Shown: piece by piece, positions 24,336-36,524 of the stretch
Layout of the letters: every line of letters begins with the position of its first letter
Position numbering within the stretch: the first letter of the stretch is position 1
Assembly: GCA_011319805.1 (NCBI GenBank)
Contig: SJRY01000266.1
Location: 434,001 to 498,000 of the forward strand
Direction: 5' to 3'
Source: Macrocybe gigantea
Lineage: Eukaryota > Basidiomycota > Agaricomycetes > Agaricales > Callistosporiaceae
Length of the DNA: 64,000 nt
The notes under the pieces: model-generated
Told to the model about the DNA's origin: nothing
Database searches by the model: none
The model's input: only the letters and a program-made list of their open reading frames with translations
Made by a program: the position numbers and the translations under genes

Positions 24336-25975
24336 ATGCTCTCTTCAGCCTGGACAGCATCGTGCCGCAAGGTCTCGTTCTCGTTTTGGACGCGCAGTTA
24401 CTCGGCCGCAGCAAGTAGGAATGAGGCCATCATAGAACTGCTGAACAAACGTCCGTCTCTGGTTTCCTTTTTACGTTTCTTTGCATTTACACGTTCACTG
24501 CCTTGTCCAGGCATAACCCATGAGGAAATTCACAATGGGAAGGACGGATACAAGATCAGGTCCTATAGGAATGCCGTGAGACTGATTTCTACCTTGGATT
24601 ATCCATTGCAAACACAGGCGGAGGCGCTAACAGTGCGGCTTGCTCCCTTTTAATGGATGCCACATTTACTGAACTGGATCAGCTCAAGGGCGTCTCTAAA
24701 CACGTAGCTATCGTTATTGGCGAATTTTTGAGCGGGAAGGAAGATGTCCAATCTAATATCAGTCCCTTGCATTTATCGGCTAAGGCCCAACTCATGCGTG
24801 TGCCAGGCATAGGGTACGTCGAAGCGTCGCATATTGTTCTCAGACTGCTTCACCTTTACCATAAAGAGCGACCAAGGCGGAGGAGTTGATACGGGCCGGA
24901 TGCACTTCTCCCGCTGATTTGGAAAATTACTCGGCAATGTTGACAAAGACTCAGCGTGTTGGGGCGAAATACTTTTACCACCTACTACAACCGGTGTCAA
25001 GACAAGAAGTTGAAACTGTAGCAGTGTGTCTTTCCCGCTTAGCCTTCCCGACTTCAGCACCAAGTCTTTGCTGACGTCTTAGGAATTCATTCGCGACAAC
25101 CTGCCTTCCAACTATGAGCTCACAGCAACAGGCAGCTAGTAAGTAGGCATTTCTTGTTTTACACGTCCATTTCCCTCAACTTCGACCGGCAGTCGGCGCG
25201 GGCAAGCTGGCTTCGAAGAGATGGAATTCATCTTTCTTCACCCCAGCCATATTCATGTTCCCATACCAACTGTTCCACCTCCGTTTGACCAGTTGCCCTC
25301 CCGCGTGCTCAACACTAATATGCCTGCGAAATATGTTAGCGCCATGGTCAGCAGGGCATCACCACTTCACTCCACCGTCGTCCCGCATTTGACAGAGCGA
25401 GGATTGCTAGCCGCACCCTTGAGGATGGGGGATAATAAATGGGAAGGGGTGTTGCGTATCCCTCAGAAGAATGAAAACGGATGGTGGCAGACACGTATAG
25501 ATGCCTTGGCGGAAGTTGAAAACGGCTTGGGTACATACCGAAAGTGAACCTTCAGTAAGTCGTGTAAATTTCCTCCTCCATTGTGCCTCTGGATATTGAC
25601 CATACCCACGTTCTATAGCATGATACCTGTCGATCGAAATCTGCGGCTTTGATTGCGTATACCGGCGACAAGGAGCTGAACAAGTTTCTGCGTCGCAAAG
25701 CAATGCAAATTGGAATGCACCTCAACGAGTATGGTTTATGGGAGTGGACTTCTCACACGGATAAGTCAAAGCCAGAGGATAATGGTGCGGTGAACCGTTT
25801 GGAAGAGATGGAGGACGGTAAACCGGAAGAAAAGGATGATCGAGCAACAGGGTTCTGGCGGTTGGTGAAGACATCATCCGAAGAAGAGATTTTTCAACAC
25901 ATCGGCATGGAATATGTCGAGCCCCATCGCCGGAACTTTGGTTTCTTACAGAACACAAAGAAACGTAAAAACTGA
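24336..25975 (+). CDS. DNA polymerase family X-like protein, mitochondrial-type N-terminus, altered active site
   Basis: The start ATG at 24336 begins MLSSAWTASCRKVSF...WTRSYSAAAS, with no acidic residue before residue 29: a good mitochondrial presequence. After an intron comes the 8-kDa-type HhH domain (THEEIHNGKDGYKIRSYRNA, LKGVSKHVAIVIGEFL, LMRVPGIG, GCTSPADLE, LTKTQRVGAKYFYH), then ATGSYRRG and the C-terminal thumb (YTGDKELNKFLRRKAMQIGM, LNEYGLWEWT, HIGMEYVEPHRRNFGF). This is family-X polymerase order and length. The metal-binding DxD after GSYRRG reads E-M-E, and the position of the third Asp reads N (VNLHMIP). Catalysis is therefore doubtful; a structural or DNA-binding role is possible. 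Frames break near 25544 and at 25637-25639. Confidence 0.78.
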
Positions 25976-26477
25976 ATCGAAGATTTGGGACCTCACTGAT
26001 GTGTTGAGCTAACCTCCTGCATTCATTTGTGATCATTAATTTTGGTCGGAAGATCTCTTTAAAACATAGATTGATTGCAAAGCCACTATCATTCGATTGG
26101 ATGCGCAGATATGTCGACTGCTTCGAGACAATTTACTTTCGCTGGTGCGTAACTCTCAGACGCCGGAAAGCGATTCGGCATCGCTCGTCCTTACGGCAGA
26201 GCATTTGCTTCGCGTGCTTTCCCGTCCCTTCCCCTTCTCATCGTATTCCAAATTACGGACGCCCGCCCAATCAAACTCTTGCGCCTCGCTCTTTCCTTGG
26301 CCTCCTGGGTTTCGCGCTCGCGCTTGCGCTGGACTGCACTCTTCAGTGCCAGAGAGAACACGTTATATCCTCCATTAGTTCGTCTGTTCCCGTCCATAAC
26401 TCGGATGGCGTGTCCTGTCGTTTCACAAAATCGACATATTGGCGAAGTATAAACTGGGTGACCTCTAGATGAACGAA
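25976..26477. other. Intergenic between convergent genes
   Basis: About 500 bp between two converging 3' ends. No coding signal recognised. Confidence 0.6.
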
Positions 26478-28981
26478 CTAGTCGTTATCGAGTGTTTTCG
26501 CCAGGTATCTGCAATAAGCGGCGACAATGGCCAGAACCTCGGAAGACATCCAGCATGAGTCTACGCTTCCTGCCTCATCGTCGTCAACAAGCGTAGCGAC
26601 GTGGATATGTGTCACCGGGGAGCCAGTTCGGGACAGCTTGTAGGACAAAAGAAATGTTGTCATGCGGCGTTCATACGTTTCAGAATCGGTGTTGGGATCC
26701 AATGCTATCAAGAATCGTTCTCTCCATACGGGCCACTGTAGGAACATCTGAACAATGTCTGCTTTTTCGTTCGTGAATAAGGCGATATTATGTGTGCCGT
26801 ATGGTTGTCCACGATCGCTGTCACCAACTCGCTGTCTAGGAAATGCTTGTGGACCCTAGGCACGCTTTCCCCAGACTTGAACCATACCGAGAACTTGGTT
26901 CGAATGAGCCACTGGGCTACCGTTCGACACCCGGTGTCGGAGTCCCCCAAGCATCGAATCAGTGTTCCGCTGCATTTGGGAGTTTCTCCAATGCCCTTTC
27001 GACATCGTCATCTGATGCGCTTCCAAGGAGGGCTAAAACTATAGGACAAACCCATGACCTCTGATAGTCTTTCTGGAGCAATCTCCCAAATCCTCTAGAC
27101 AAGCGTACCGTCCGATAACAGCGTTGGACACCCAAACGCTTGAGATACGCAAATAAAGAGGGTTGATCTTCCAAACGATTAGAGCGTCCGCCTTCTCCTG
27201 ATTTACATTGCTGCGCACTTTCGAAGACGTGACGAACAAGAGCATATGTGCCAAGGTCCCAATGAGCCTATCGGGTTTCCAATTCATTTTCAGGACATTG
27301 ACAAGCAGCTGTGTTATCCCGCGAGTCAAGGCTGCATAGACCGCGTTAAGCCCAGAATTCGCGGTTACACCCTTCAACGACTGATAATAATCTACGGCAT
27401 CCGTGGCATACCGTTGCCATGATTCTTTTCTTCTGCTAGATCAGAGAAAATTAACCGGGAGGCTGGTAATGCGACACACCCAGATGTGTAAGCTTTCCAT
27501 GAATCATCAGCCAGTCTTTGCCCTTCTGTGATACGAAATTCCTGGTCCGCGCCGCGAGAAAGTACATCATCTTGAAGTTTTTCCAGATGGCAGAGCATCC
27601 AGCTGAGTAAAGAGATTACACCAGGTTCAGGTACAATATCTGAGCCAGAGAATTCCATCAATCTTTCAAACAAGACCGCGAACTCGAACTGACTGATCTT
27701 TGATGAAAGAATATACTTGATCTCAGCTACGAGGCCAACTGGTCGTGGTAATAGCCCGAGACTAGCGTGGAGAGGAACAGGTGGCCAGTTGACAGTCAGA
27801 GAATAAGATTTAGTGACACTGAGCAATTCTTCAGCAGTTGTTCGGTGCGTATTTGTTTCCTAGGACACATGGACCATTCCCCTGAGGCGCCACAATGTGA
27901 ATGTGAGAGTAATGTCCTTGCAGCTGTCGCAGCATACATATGGAGAAGTGCTTTCGTGTATAAAACAAAATAGTCGATATTCGCAGGGCGACCATGAAGA
28001 GGATGAAATCGTGGTCTCTGCAGTCACAATATTTGTCACGATGTCGTCCTCGCGATATCTTCGACGAGGCCGCGAAAACATGTCAAAAGTCCACGATTTC
28101 AGTGACTCTAGCTTGTACTTGGAGTCGTACAAATCGTTATAGTAAGACGGCCGCAGCTTGGATACAACGCGATGCAGCAGGGTCGCAAATATGCGAAAGG
28201 CAAATACGACAATAGCTGGAATATGATGTCGGAGAGAGGCCTTCGGAAGGGACAATCTGCATTTGTCAAGGAGAGCCATATCATCGCTACTATTGCGATA
28301 AGGCTAAGCGAGACGATGATGAGATTTCCCAAGACTACCTTCAAGTTCTGGGCCCGAAGATAGTCGACGAGACCAATAAGGAAAAGTCCAAGCGCAATCT
28401 GCAAAATTGTTGGTATCACGATTTCTAGCATGAGTCGGAATCGCCATCGTTCTGCGGCCGTCATTTTTCGCGAATGATCCATTGCCTCCGTTCTGTCATC
28501 CGCACCGTGACGTCCTCGAGAGTAGGAGAGCAGCCACTGTTTCCCGAGGACTACCCAAAAACTACTTATGAGGCTTAAGGAAAGACTGAGGAGATGAAGA
28601 CATTGAAACGAATCGCAGTCGCGGAAGCGGAGAATGAGATGGGCGGGAGGGTATGGTCTTGGGGGTTAGTGATCATGTGGCGCAGAAGGGCATTCGTCTC
28701 ATCGGAGGGTCCAGGACTCAAGGAATTCAGTGTGGAGACGAGCAGGGTACTATTGACGGACGAGAAAAGACCAGGCCTGCGACATCTCGTCGCGGCAGGC
28801 ATAGAACGGAATCGCAGAGAAGAGATGTGCGCACGAATATGAGTAGTGTGTCCAAGTTCTTGTCTAGTGCTCGTATTTCATCCTCTCTGTGAGCTCTGAG
28901 CAGAATCTTTGACTCCCTCCAGAAGACGGCACTGTCATACTCGGGGGGAACCTCGTAACGTTTCTTTTCGTGATTTTCCAT
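26478..28981 (-). CDS. DUF6535 multi-pass membrane protein
   Basis: The proposed start is ATG at 28981 (MENHEKKRYEVPPEYDSAV). The N-terminal block FWRESKILLRAHREDEIRAL, then DKNLDTLLIF and, after a short intron, AGLFSSVNSTLLVSTLNSL is the DUF6535 signature found in large numbers in Agaricomycetes. Transmembrane segments follow: ISSVF... near residue 90, IPTILQIALGLFLIGLVDYL, and VVLGNLIIVSLSLIAIVAMI. The C-terminal two thirds are soluble and helical (CVALPASRLIFSDL, ISLLSWMLCHLEKL, WKPDRLIGTLAHMLL), split by several introns, ending at 26478. The function of DUF6535 is unknown. The exon chain in the C-terminal half is only approximate. Confidence 0.7.
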
Positions 28982-29222
28982 GGCGTCCACTTTGCGACGG
29001 AGATGAACCACTAGAATTGCCGCTCATCAGCTCTTTGAGAGCTCTGAAGCCCACAGAACTTGCTGGTCCGCGATCCATGGAGATAACGAATGCAGATGCT
29101 GTGAGAAGTGACGATAGAATGGTCAGCTGCAAAGCGTGATCACTGGTCAGGTTGGTCACCGAGTCTGTCAAGCCTCCAAGACGGTCGCAATGCCCATCAT
29201 TCCATAATGTTCTTTTTCATTC

Positions 29223-30563
29223 ATGGCTTTGACCAGGCCGAATGTTTACGACATTCAAGGCACCAATATCGCGCTTCTAGGCTCCGATGTATGTGGCAGT
29301 CGTCTAATGAAAGCACAGAGTACGATGTGAGCCTTTCTTCAGCTCGAACAACGCGTTCGCGAACACGCGGCGGGTCAGGAGAATGCGTGGCTAGATACCT
29401 GAACTGGACCGGGTCTAATAATCTGGAGGATCGAGAATTTCCAGGTTGTCCATTGGCCGAAATCGCGTTATGGATCGTTCTACGATGGTGATTCATACAT
29501 TGTTTTGCACGTAAGGATACCATCTGTCTCTAGAAGCTCAATGTTTACAGAAACGGGCAGACCTACATCAAAGACCCAGATGCGAACAGTCTTTCCTATG
29601 ACCTTCATTTCTGGCTGGGCGAGAACACGACGCAGGACGAGGCAGGAACAGCAGCGTACAAGACTGTAGAATTGGACGACCGTCAGTGGCCAGTCGTTAC
29701 CATATTCTTTGATTCAATCTTCATCCCAGACCTCAATGCAAGGCCCGTCCAGTATCGAGAGATCTAAAACCACGAGTCGGCACGCTTCCTCTCCTACTTT
29801 CACCACCTCATCTGCCTCCGGGGCGGTGTCCCGACAGGCTTCCACCACATAACCGCTCCTCCACCCCTCAACGTGCGCAAGCTCTACCGCGTCGTTTTCT
29901 CGCGGACCAACACAGAATCACCGCACCTCATCGTGAGAGAAGTCACCCCAGACGCGGCGAGCCTTGTCGAGGGCGACGTTTATATCCTTGATAAGGGTTC
30001 GGAGATCTGGCTGCTCAATATCAAGGCGAGTGTGGGCACGGAAAAGTACAAGGCCATGGGGTTTGTCCAGTGGATCGTGGGCGGACGTCAGGGCAGGTGC
30101 AAAGCGACGGTGTTTGGTGCGTCTTCAGATGGTCCTCTCGCCCGCGTGCTGAAACATCGCATCCGCACAGACGAAGGCAGTGCCGGTGCGGGGACGTTCC
30201 TGGCCGAATTTGGAGAGGACGCCAGTCTCCGTTTCAACTCCAAGTCCCAAGCCCACTCTCTGGAGTGTCTCAGATGCGACAGGCGTCGCGGCGTTCGCGC
30301 CCGTCGAACTCGTCTCACGATCATCGTTGCTGTCCTCCGACGTGTTTTTGTTGGACTGTTCCTATGACGCGATGCACCCCTCTATTTACGTCTGGCTCGG
30401 CGCAGGCTCTTCGCTGAACGAGAAGCGGCTCACTGTAGAGTATGCCCAGCGATATCTGCATGAACAACGCCTACGTGGCTTTGGCTCTGGAGTTGCTGTT
30501 CCCTTGATCAGGATGAACGAGGGTGATGAAACGGAAGAATTCTTTCAGGCTTTAGAAGCCTAA
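29223..30563 (+). pseudogene. Gelsolin/severin-like actin-binding protein, disrupted
   Basis: Start ATG at 29223 (MALTRPNVYDIQGTNIALLG), with an intron 29289-29342. Gelsolin-repeat landmarks follow in order: [105 protein letters not shown], and the last repeat LWSVSDATG, SDVFLLDCS, SIYVWLGAGSS, ending FFQALEA at 30563. Intact homologs sever or cap actin filaments. Here an in-frame TGA lies at 29400-29402 and an in-frame TAA at 29765-29767, the latter where the family has Gln before NHES (CAA to TAA). Frame changes near 29560 and 30240 cannot be explained by normal introns. It is either a recent pseudogene or a locus with several base errors. Confidence 0.7.
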
Positions 30564-30749
30564 GGGGCTGATTCCTTGCAAAGTACACAGTTGTCCATAT
30601 TTCCATATCACAAGTACAACAAACGCGAGGATATGATCGATCGAGCAGGGCTCTGATCGATAGTTGCTACGAAGAGTAATGTACAACACTTTCGGTTCAT
30701 TTATTTATTTCTTCATTTCTTGCAGACTTTCGCGGAAACAACGAATCAA

Positions 30750-33700
30750 TCACTTTGGCATATCGTATGCAATCCGAGCCCCGGCCCACGGGTACGGATA
30801 GTTGCGCTGGTACCAGTTGCGGAAGGACTTGCGTTCAGCGATACGGGGAATCGTCGCAAAGGATCCGCCCAGCTTGATAATCGATTCAGCGCCGTCGACA
30901 TTGAAAGATACGACGAAAGAAAACCTACCACGACGTTATGGGCACTGTCAAAAAAGTCCATGGAGTATCTATAATAATCAATGCAAATTAGACTCGGAAG
31001 CAAAAAGCGGGAGCACATGACATAGTTCATCTTACCCAGGATAAAGAGTCGAAGGAACGAAGCCATCATATTTATCAAAAACAGTCGAAGTCCACTCCCA
31101 CACGCCCCCGTTCGAGCCCCTACCTCCGTCCCGCTCACCACCAGTCGTCGCCCTACATAACAAATTGATGTCACTGACCCGGCTCACCGTTTGCAAGGAA
31201 TGAAAAGACTCACGGAACGGGGTGCCAGTGCCGGAATCCTAGATTGGCACCACCTTCGTAGCCGGACTCAAACTTTTCATAGAACAGCCTGAGCTCTGGC
31301 TCGGTCGGGATGCGACCGCCTTTGACAATGGCGTAGGTGGAAATATTGTCGTAAGACGTAATGACGGGCCAGTGGTACGCGATCCTTATCGGAACTGGGC
31401 CATACAGCGTGCGGACCTGTAACACGGAGGATTTGTGCTTTTGTCAACAGTGAACAAAGATGGTACACGAAAGTGGACGTACCTGGACCTCCCCATCGAT
31501 CTCCACCCAACTTGCAGGCAATCGCACTTTATCCTTACCTTCTCCAGAATAAAACTCATAGAACTCGCCGTTGGTGACGGGTCTCCAGCTTATCTCGAAT
31601 TTCTCCACATTGACTCTCCTCTTCGGGTGTTCATTGTCCCACCCAAACTCATGGGCCTCTACATCATCTCGCGTCGCCGGGTTGGCATCCTCCTCCTCCG
31701 AGTCGTCGTGACCAATCTCCACCTCCGCCGGGCCGAGCACGACGGTCGCCTTGGCGGGTTTGGGTGCTGCGTTCCACGTCTCCACCAGGGCGTCCCACAG
31801 CGGCACGGCAAATCCAGGCGGGGGAAGCGTGCCCGTGCTGGCGCGCTGCAGCAGCATATAGAGCAGGGTCTCGACGTGCAGACCCTCATGCTCAAACGTC
31901 ATGAAGAGCACGCGGGCGATCTTGCGCGTCAATGCAACCTTGCCAGATCGAATGTCATCATAGAGTGCTAGAAGTCTCTCGCGCACCCGGTCTTGGTACT
32001 GGAGGACAGATGTCACGTTTGGCCAATCTTCCTCCTTCTCGGGGACTTCGGAGTGCGGCTTGACAAAAAAAAAGCAATTGAATGATGGTGCTTGTGTTAA
32101 TCTCAGTTATTGTCACGTACATGGCATTGGGTCGGATCATCGACATTGGGGTCAATTCCACGCTGTGATAGGATTCAGAAACCGGATCTTATGCCGGACA
32201 AGGATTCATACTTCAAAGATACTGTCATTTCGGAAAAAAATCCTCAATCAATACCGGAAAAAAAAAAGAAAAAAGAAAAACGCAAGCTCACCTTGAAATG
32301 CTCCGGCTCTGTATTAGGTTCATTCATCAGCCTTGACAGATGAATGTCCAGGAAAGCGGGAATGTGACCCAGATAGAAGAGACAGATATGACGAAGGTCG
32401 ATGGGCTTCTGATACAACATGGAAGGCGGAATCATCTGCCGGCTGACGCAGTCCCACGCGGCCCACATCTGCTTCCAATCATCTGCGGATGGGACAGTGA
32501 AAGGGGACGACAAGGCAGTAGGAGCTTTAAGAAGAGGGAAGCTGAACGAAGGTCGTTCGAGGAGCCAAAGAGAGTAATTCCCGGTCGCGTCCATCCAGCG
32601 CTGGATCGGCCTGAGGTCGCTTTCGGTGAAAAGGGAAAAAGTATCCTTCTCAGAGTACTACGATTCTCTAGTTAGAAATTTTTACTGAAAAGTGATTCAA
32701 GACAAACTTTGTAGGATTCCTCGATTTTTACTAATTCGTTCTCGAGGAACTGGACGGCCTGCTTTGTGGCAGGATGATATATGGTCTGGGGGCATCTAGA
32801 CCGATAAAAGGCCTCGTGACGACCTACAAAGAATTAGTCAGATTGTACCAATTATCACGTACTTGAAACTTACGCTCTACCTTTGTAAGAAGCGAGTCAG
32901 AAATCAGCTGAAAAGATGGAAGAAGGGAAAACGTACAGAGTTATATTGATTGAAATAGTCCCACTTTTCGAGATCAAACATGTTTTCGTCTCCAAGAGCC
33001 TTTCCAGCAGCCTTGAGACCGTTCATGATGAATTCCTTGGTATAGCCCTTGGGGTCATTGTATGCCTTTTCAATTGCCTCCTTAGGGTTATCATGGTCCA
33101 AACCCAGAAGAAGGGTATCACCAGAGCCAGGGCGAAGCGGCAAAGATCGAAGGAAGCTGACGGAGGCGTCTCTTGAAAAATTGCCCAACGACGACCCGAG
33201 GAAGAGAATGTGAAGTGGGGGCTGGACCTCGTCAGGGGTCGAAGGGAGAGAGCTGCTGACGTTCGACGGGCTCTTGTCTGAAGAGGTTGGGGACTCGGGA
33301 GCATCTTCGCTGAGTCTGCGTCGGCGGTCAGCGAACCCAAGCGACTTGATGTCGTCCGGGCCGCTGAGCTTGGAGGGAAAGAGACCCCCCTCCTCTATGT
33401 ATTTCAAACCTTCGTCGTATGTGCCACACATGCCTTTTGTTTCGACTTTGCCGTGCAGAGAATGGCCGATGTTGGAGGCAGTGATTTCACCCAGGGTACG
33501 CTGCAGTTCTCGCTCTTCGAGGTCAAGCGCATAGTAAGTGATGGGCGCCTTCTCGGTCTTATCCTGCACGAGCTGGGATAAGCCGAGCAGAATGTCGGAG
33601 GTTTTCCGCAGGGAGCTACAATCATATGACAAGGTCGTTAGATTTTCAGATTCAGAAGCAGTCTGATCATGCGCTATCACAAGTTGCCAAAAACGGACTA

Positions 33701-34085
33701 GCCGGAGTTGTGCAACAAAAAAGAGTAGTATGATGTCAACCTACCCCGCGCCTAATTCTAAGACGACCTCGCCGTCGACCACGTCGATGCTGCCAGAGTG
33801 GTGGTGCATGGCTCTGGCGATGTCGGCTGCATGATCCTTGAGGATGCCCTCCTCCGCGGGAAAGAGGTAGTACTCTGGCGCCTCTGTTGTAATGTCGTCA
33901 TAGAGCCGGAGTCCTCGCTCGTCATAGAGCAAGATGGTGGGCAGTTCGCGCTGGCCGACGGGGCGCATAAGGCCGTCGACGACCTTGCCTCCGACGTCAG
34001 CCGCGTGAGCAGAGCGCAGATGAAGGATTTCAGGCATCTCTTCGAGCTGTGGGACGATGGAAACAAGACACTCCCGCGGATCCAT
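30750..34085 (-). CDS. egt1: Ergothioneine biosynthesis protein Egt1 (EgtD-EgtB fusion)
   Basis: Start ATG at 34085 (MDPRECLVSIVPQLEEMPE). The N-terminal half is the EgtD-like SAM histidine N-trimethyltransferase: YDERGLRLYDDITTEAPEYY, VVLELGAG with the intron after it, SLRKTSDILLGLSQL, LHILFLGSSLGNFSRD, LLLGLDHDNPKEAIEKAYND. The C-terminal half is the EgtB-like sulfoxide synthase: a DinB-type helical part with GHIPAFLDIHLSRLM, the iron-binding HxxxHxE in EHEGLHVETLLYML, and the FGE-sulfatase part HEFGWDNEHPKRRVNV, YHWPVITSYD, GGRIPTEPELRL, GGVWEW..., SFATIPRIAERKSFRNWYQR and the stop at 30750. Together the halves convert histidine through hercynine to the cysteine sulfoxide conjugate, the route to ergothioneine, a thiol antioxidant. 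About nine exons. Confidence 0.92.
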
Positions 34086-34755
34086 TTGGGGGGTTTTTAA
34101 AGGAAAAGAATGCGATGGGATCATATTGTCACTGCTCTGGATGACATCAAGGGCTCGCCGCGGAAGATTACATTAGGAGATAATCGGGCATGATTGACTC
34201 TCAGCGGACGAAAGGAACGGCGCCGGCCAGGCCGTGCCCCAGAAACAGTCTAACCGCTTTTCACATCGCCCTGCTCTCTCCTTCTCGAACATAAGGTCCG
34301 CTCCAGGCACGTGCGCATGTCCACAAGACTTGGCCGACAGGGGAATTAGTCAGATCTCGTCGAACACGGCCAACGACGGGAGAACAAAGAAAAATAATGT
34401 AGGCAGAAGGGAAAGCGACTGGGTGCAGGAGAGACTCAAGCGAGTCGTCCTGCGTGCTTTTTAACTTTCGCGCAAGCTTGCAGTGCAAATCATGGCGCCA
34501 TGAGCACGCAATGGGATGGCGAGCCGGTTACGCAAACGCCGCCAGGGCACACGCAATCCGTCCTAGAGGCGTTGATTATGATCTTTCACCCGTCGGCCTC
34601 ATGGCTAAACGTGGTATTCGCCTCTATTGCAGCATCTACGAGTTCCTATCCAGCTTACAAGTTCCGTAGCCAGCCTAGCCAACATCTCATCTGACCTCGG
34701 GTTTCGGGGAAAGCTCTTACCATCTCCTGTCCTGGAAGCAAATGTGCGACCTCCA
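34086..34755. other. egt1 promoter / DHHC gene 3' flank
   Basis: About 670 bp. It holds the upstream region of egt1 (minus strand) and the 3' end of the next minus-strand gene. No separate gene recognised. Confidence 0.55.
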
Positions 34756-36179
34756 TCAGTACCCTGGCACAGGCAAATGAATAGACTTCCACACGTACGA
34801 AGCGCCCCCGCACCAAAGCCGGTGCAGCCAGCCGAACCGATGACTCCAGCCGAGCACCTGGGCCCAGTTCTTGCGCCAGCCCACATCGTACAGACGTATC
34901 TGTTCGTGCGCGTCTTTGACAAGCCTTCTCTGGGCGAAGATAGCTCCGCTTCTAATGGGGGATCAGAAAGTCCGTGTCCTGCCGGGGGTAATGCTGGTAA
35001 ATGTCGTAACAATAGGAACGGTGAGATGTTCTCCAATGTCGTTTGGTTTGTTCTGGGGTGCAGCTGTCAATCAAGGGATAAATTTAAACGCCCAGCACGG
35101 AACGTACGTGACCAAGTATAGATGGTATCCAAAGAAGGACCCTATGACGAGGGAAAAGATGTAACCCGCAGCTGCGAGCCCCAGTTCGTGGATCGGTGTC
35201 GTTTCGTTCTTGAAAACAGCAGACGATCAACTTTTGCCCGGTATGACATGATGAGAAAAAATATCGTACCATAGCGTACGGGTTATTAAATGCATAAACC
35301 AATGCAGATGTGGACATTATAGCAATATATGTAGCAAGGAGAGTAACTGAACACAAAAAATGCAGGAATGCTGGGTATGTTCTATGACCCTGAAAGGAGA
35401 TCATGATACTACCAATATCAAGACAAACGGAGAGACGCACAATACAGCGAGCTCCCAACCATGGGCAATGATGATCTTTTGTCCTCTGTGAGCAATGCTG
35501 ATGCCAGCCGAACGGCAAGTGAAAAAAAAGGCCCACCCATTTTTAGTACACAACGCCCGCAGTACGAACAGTGGTGCGTTCGTTCGGGTTTTGGGCCTGC
35601 ACAATGCATCGTACATTCCGTCAGAAATCCATTCTCATCAAATCTCTGCACCACATGCGAATAAAGAACACACCCAACACTTGTGGCACCACTTTCCTGG
35701 GGTAGAGAAGTCGTCATCCGGCATCAGAGCCTCCGCCAGACCAACTTCCTCTGCTCCGTTGCCTCCCGGGTTCTCGCCGGCAGAGGGGTCATAGTTGACC
35801 GGGCCCGGATCGCGCGCTACGCAGATGATCAGGGAGGACAACGCGAGAAAAGTGAGCGTGTATGTGATCAGGAGGTGCGTCAGAAAAAGGAGGGGACGAT
35901 GCAGCGTCTGCAGATGGAAGTCGACGAGGACGTAGAGAAGAGAAGGGTGCGGTGCGAGGATAAAAGAGATTGTCACTGTGTGAGGTGTTCAACATTATAG
36001 CCTGCTGGAACTACGACGTTCCATTCAAACTCACCACAAAGCGGTAGATAGTGGTGCCATGGCTTCTTTCCAGGTTCCTGCTCATCAACAACCTTCGTCG
36101 ATCTAGAGAGGAACGGATGGGTGGCGGCAGATAGCGTTTCGAGACTCAAAGAAACAAGGGGTGCTCGGGTAGCCGTCAT
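34756..36179 (-). CDS. DHHC-type palmitoyltransferase
   Basis: Start ATG at 36179 (MTATRAPLVSLSLETLSAA). Early transmembrane segments (ILAPHPSLLYVLVDFHLQ, FLTHLLITYTLTFLALSSLI) precede the conserved Cys-rich domain, which is spread over three exons: KWCHKCW, then KPERTHHCSYCGRCVLKM, then DHHCPWLGARCI and GHRTYPAFLHF. All zinc-ligand Cys/His and the catalytic DHHC are intact. Two more transmembrane segments follow (FLCSVTLLATYIAIMSTSAL; the GYIFSLVIGSFFGYHLYL region) and a cytosolic tail LYDVGWRKNWAQVLG ending near 34756. The enzyme S-acylates proteins at endomembranes; layout and size resemble fungal Pfa3/Pfa4-type enzymes, but the exact subfamily is not certain. Confidence 0.88.
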
Positions 36180-36524
36180 GATATGAAGAGCGGGCCTTGT
36201 CGAGGGTTATTACCGACAAGTCCATGCACTGGTTGGAGGGAGGAAAGAGGAAAGCGATAAGCGCTGTTGCTTCGAGCACCGGCTGCGACGTTGAAAGCGG
36301 ATGCAAAAAGGTTTTATTTGCAATTTAGGCGATCTACCCGTATGCCAAAGAGCAACGCGGCCGAGCTTCCGTTGGCAACGATGACGACGACAAGCTCTCT
36401 TTTTCCGCTGAACTCGTTCGGCGATGGTCTACGTAGTACGCAGGGTACTCATCACCGGTTCGCCGGCTAACTGATTCGTGGACGACTGCCATGGTGACGC
36501 CTCCGATCCCACGGTGGTCCTTTT
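36180..36524. promoter_or_regulatory. Divergent intergenic region, DHHC / thioesterase-like
   Basis: About 345 bp between two divergent start codons; likely the promoters of both genes. No specific motif stands out. Confidence 0.45.

Noticed and set aside
26029..26472. 147-codon plus-strand frame
   Set aside because: Low-complexity composition without resemblance to a family; lies in a convergent 3' region.
30200..30260. A very short intron to repair the gelsolin frame
   Set aside because: The only GT...AG pairs give introns of about 20-26 nt, shorter than fungal spliceosomal introns normally are.
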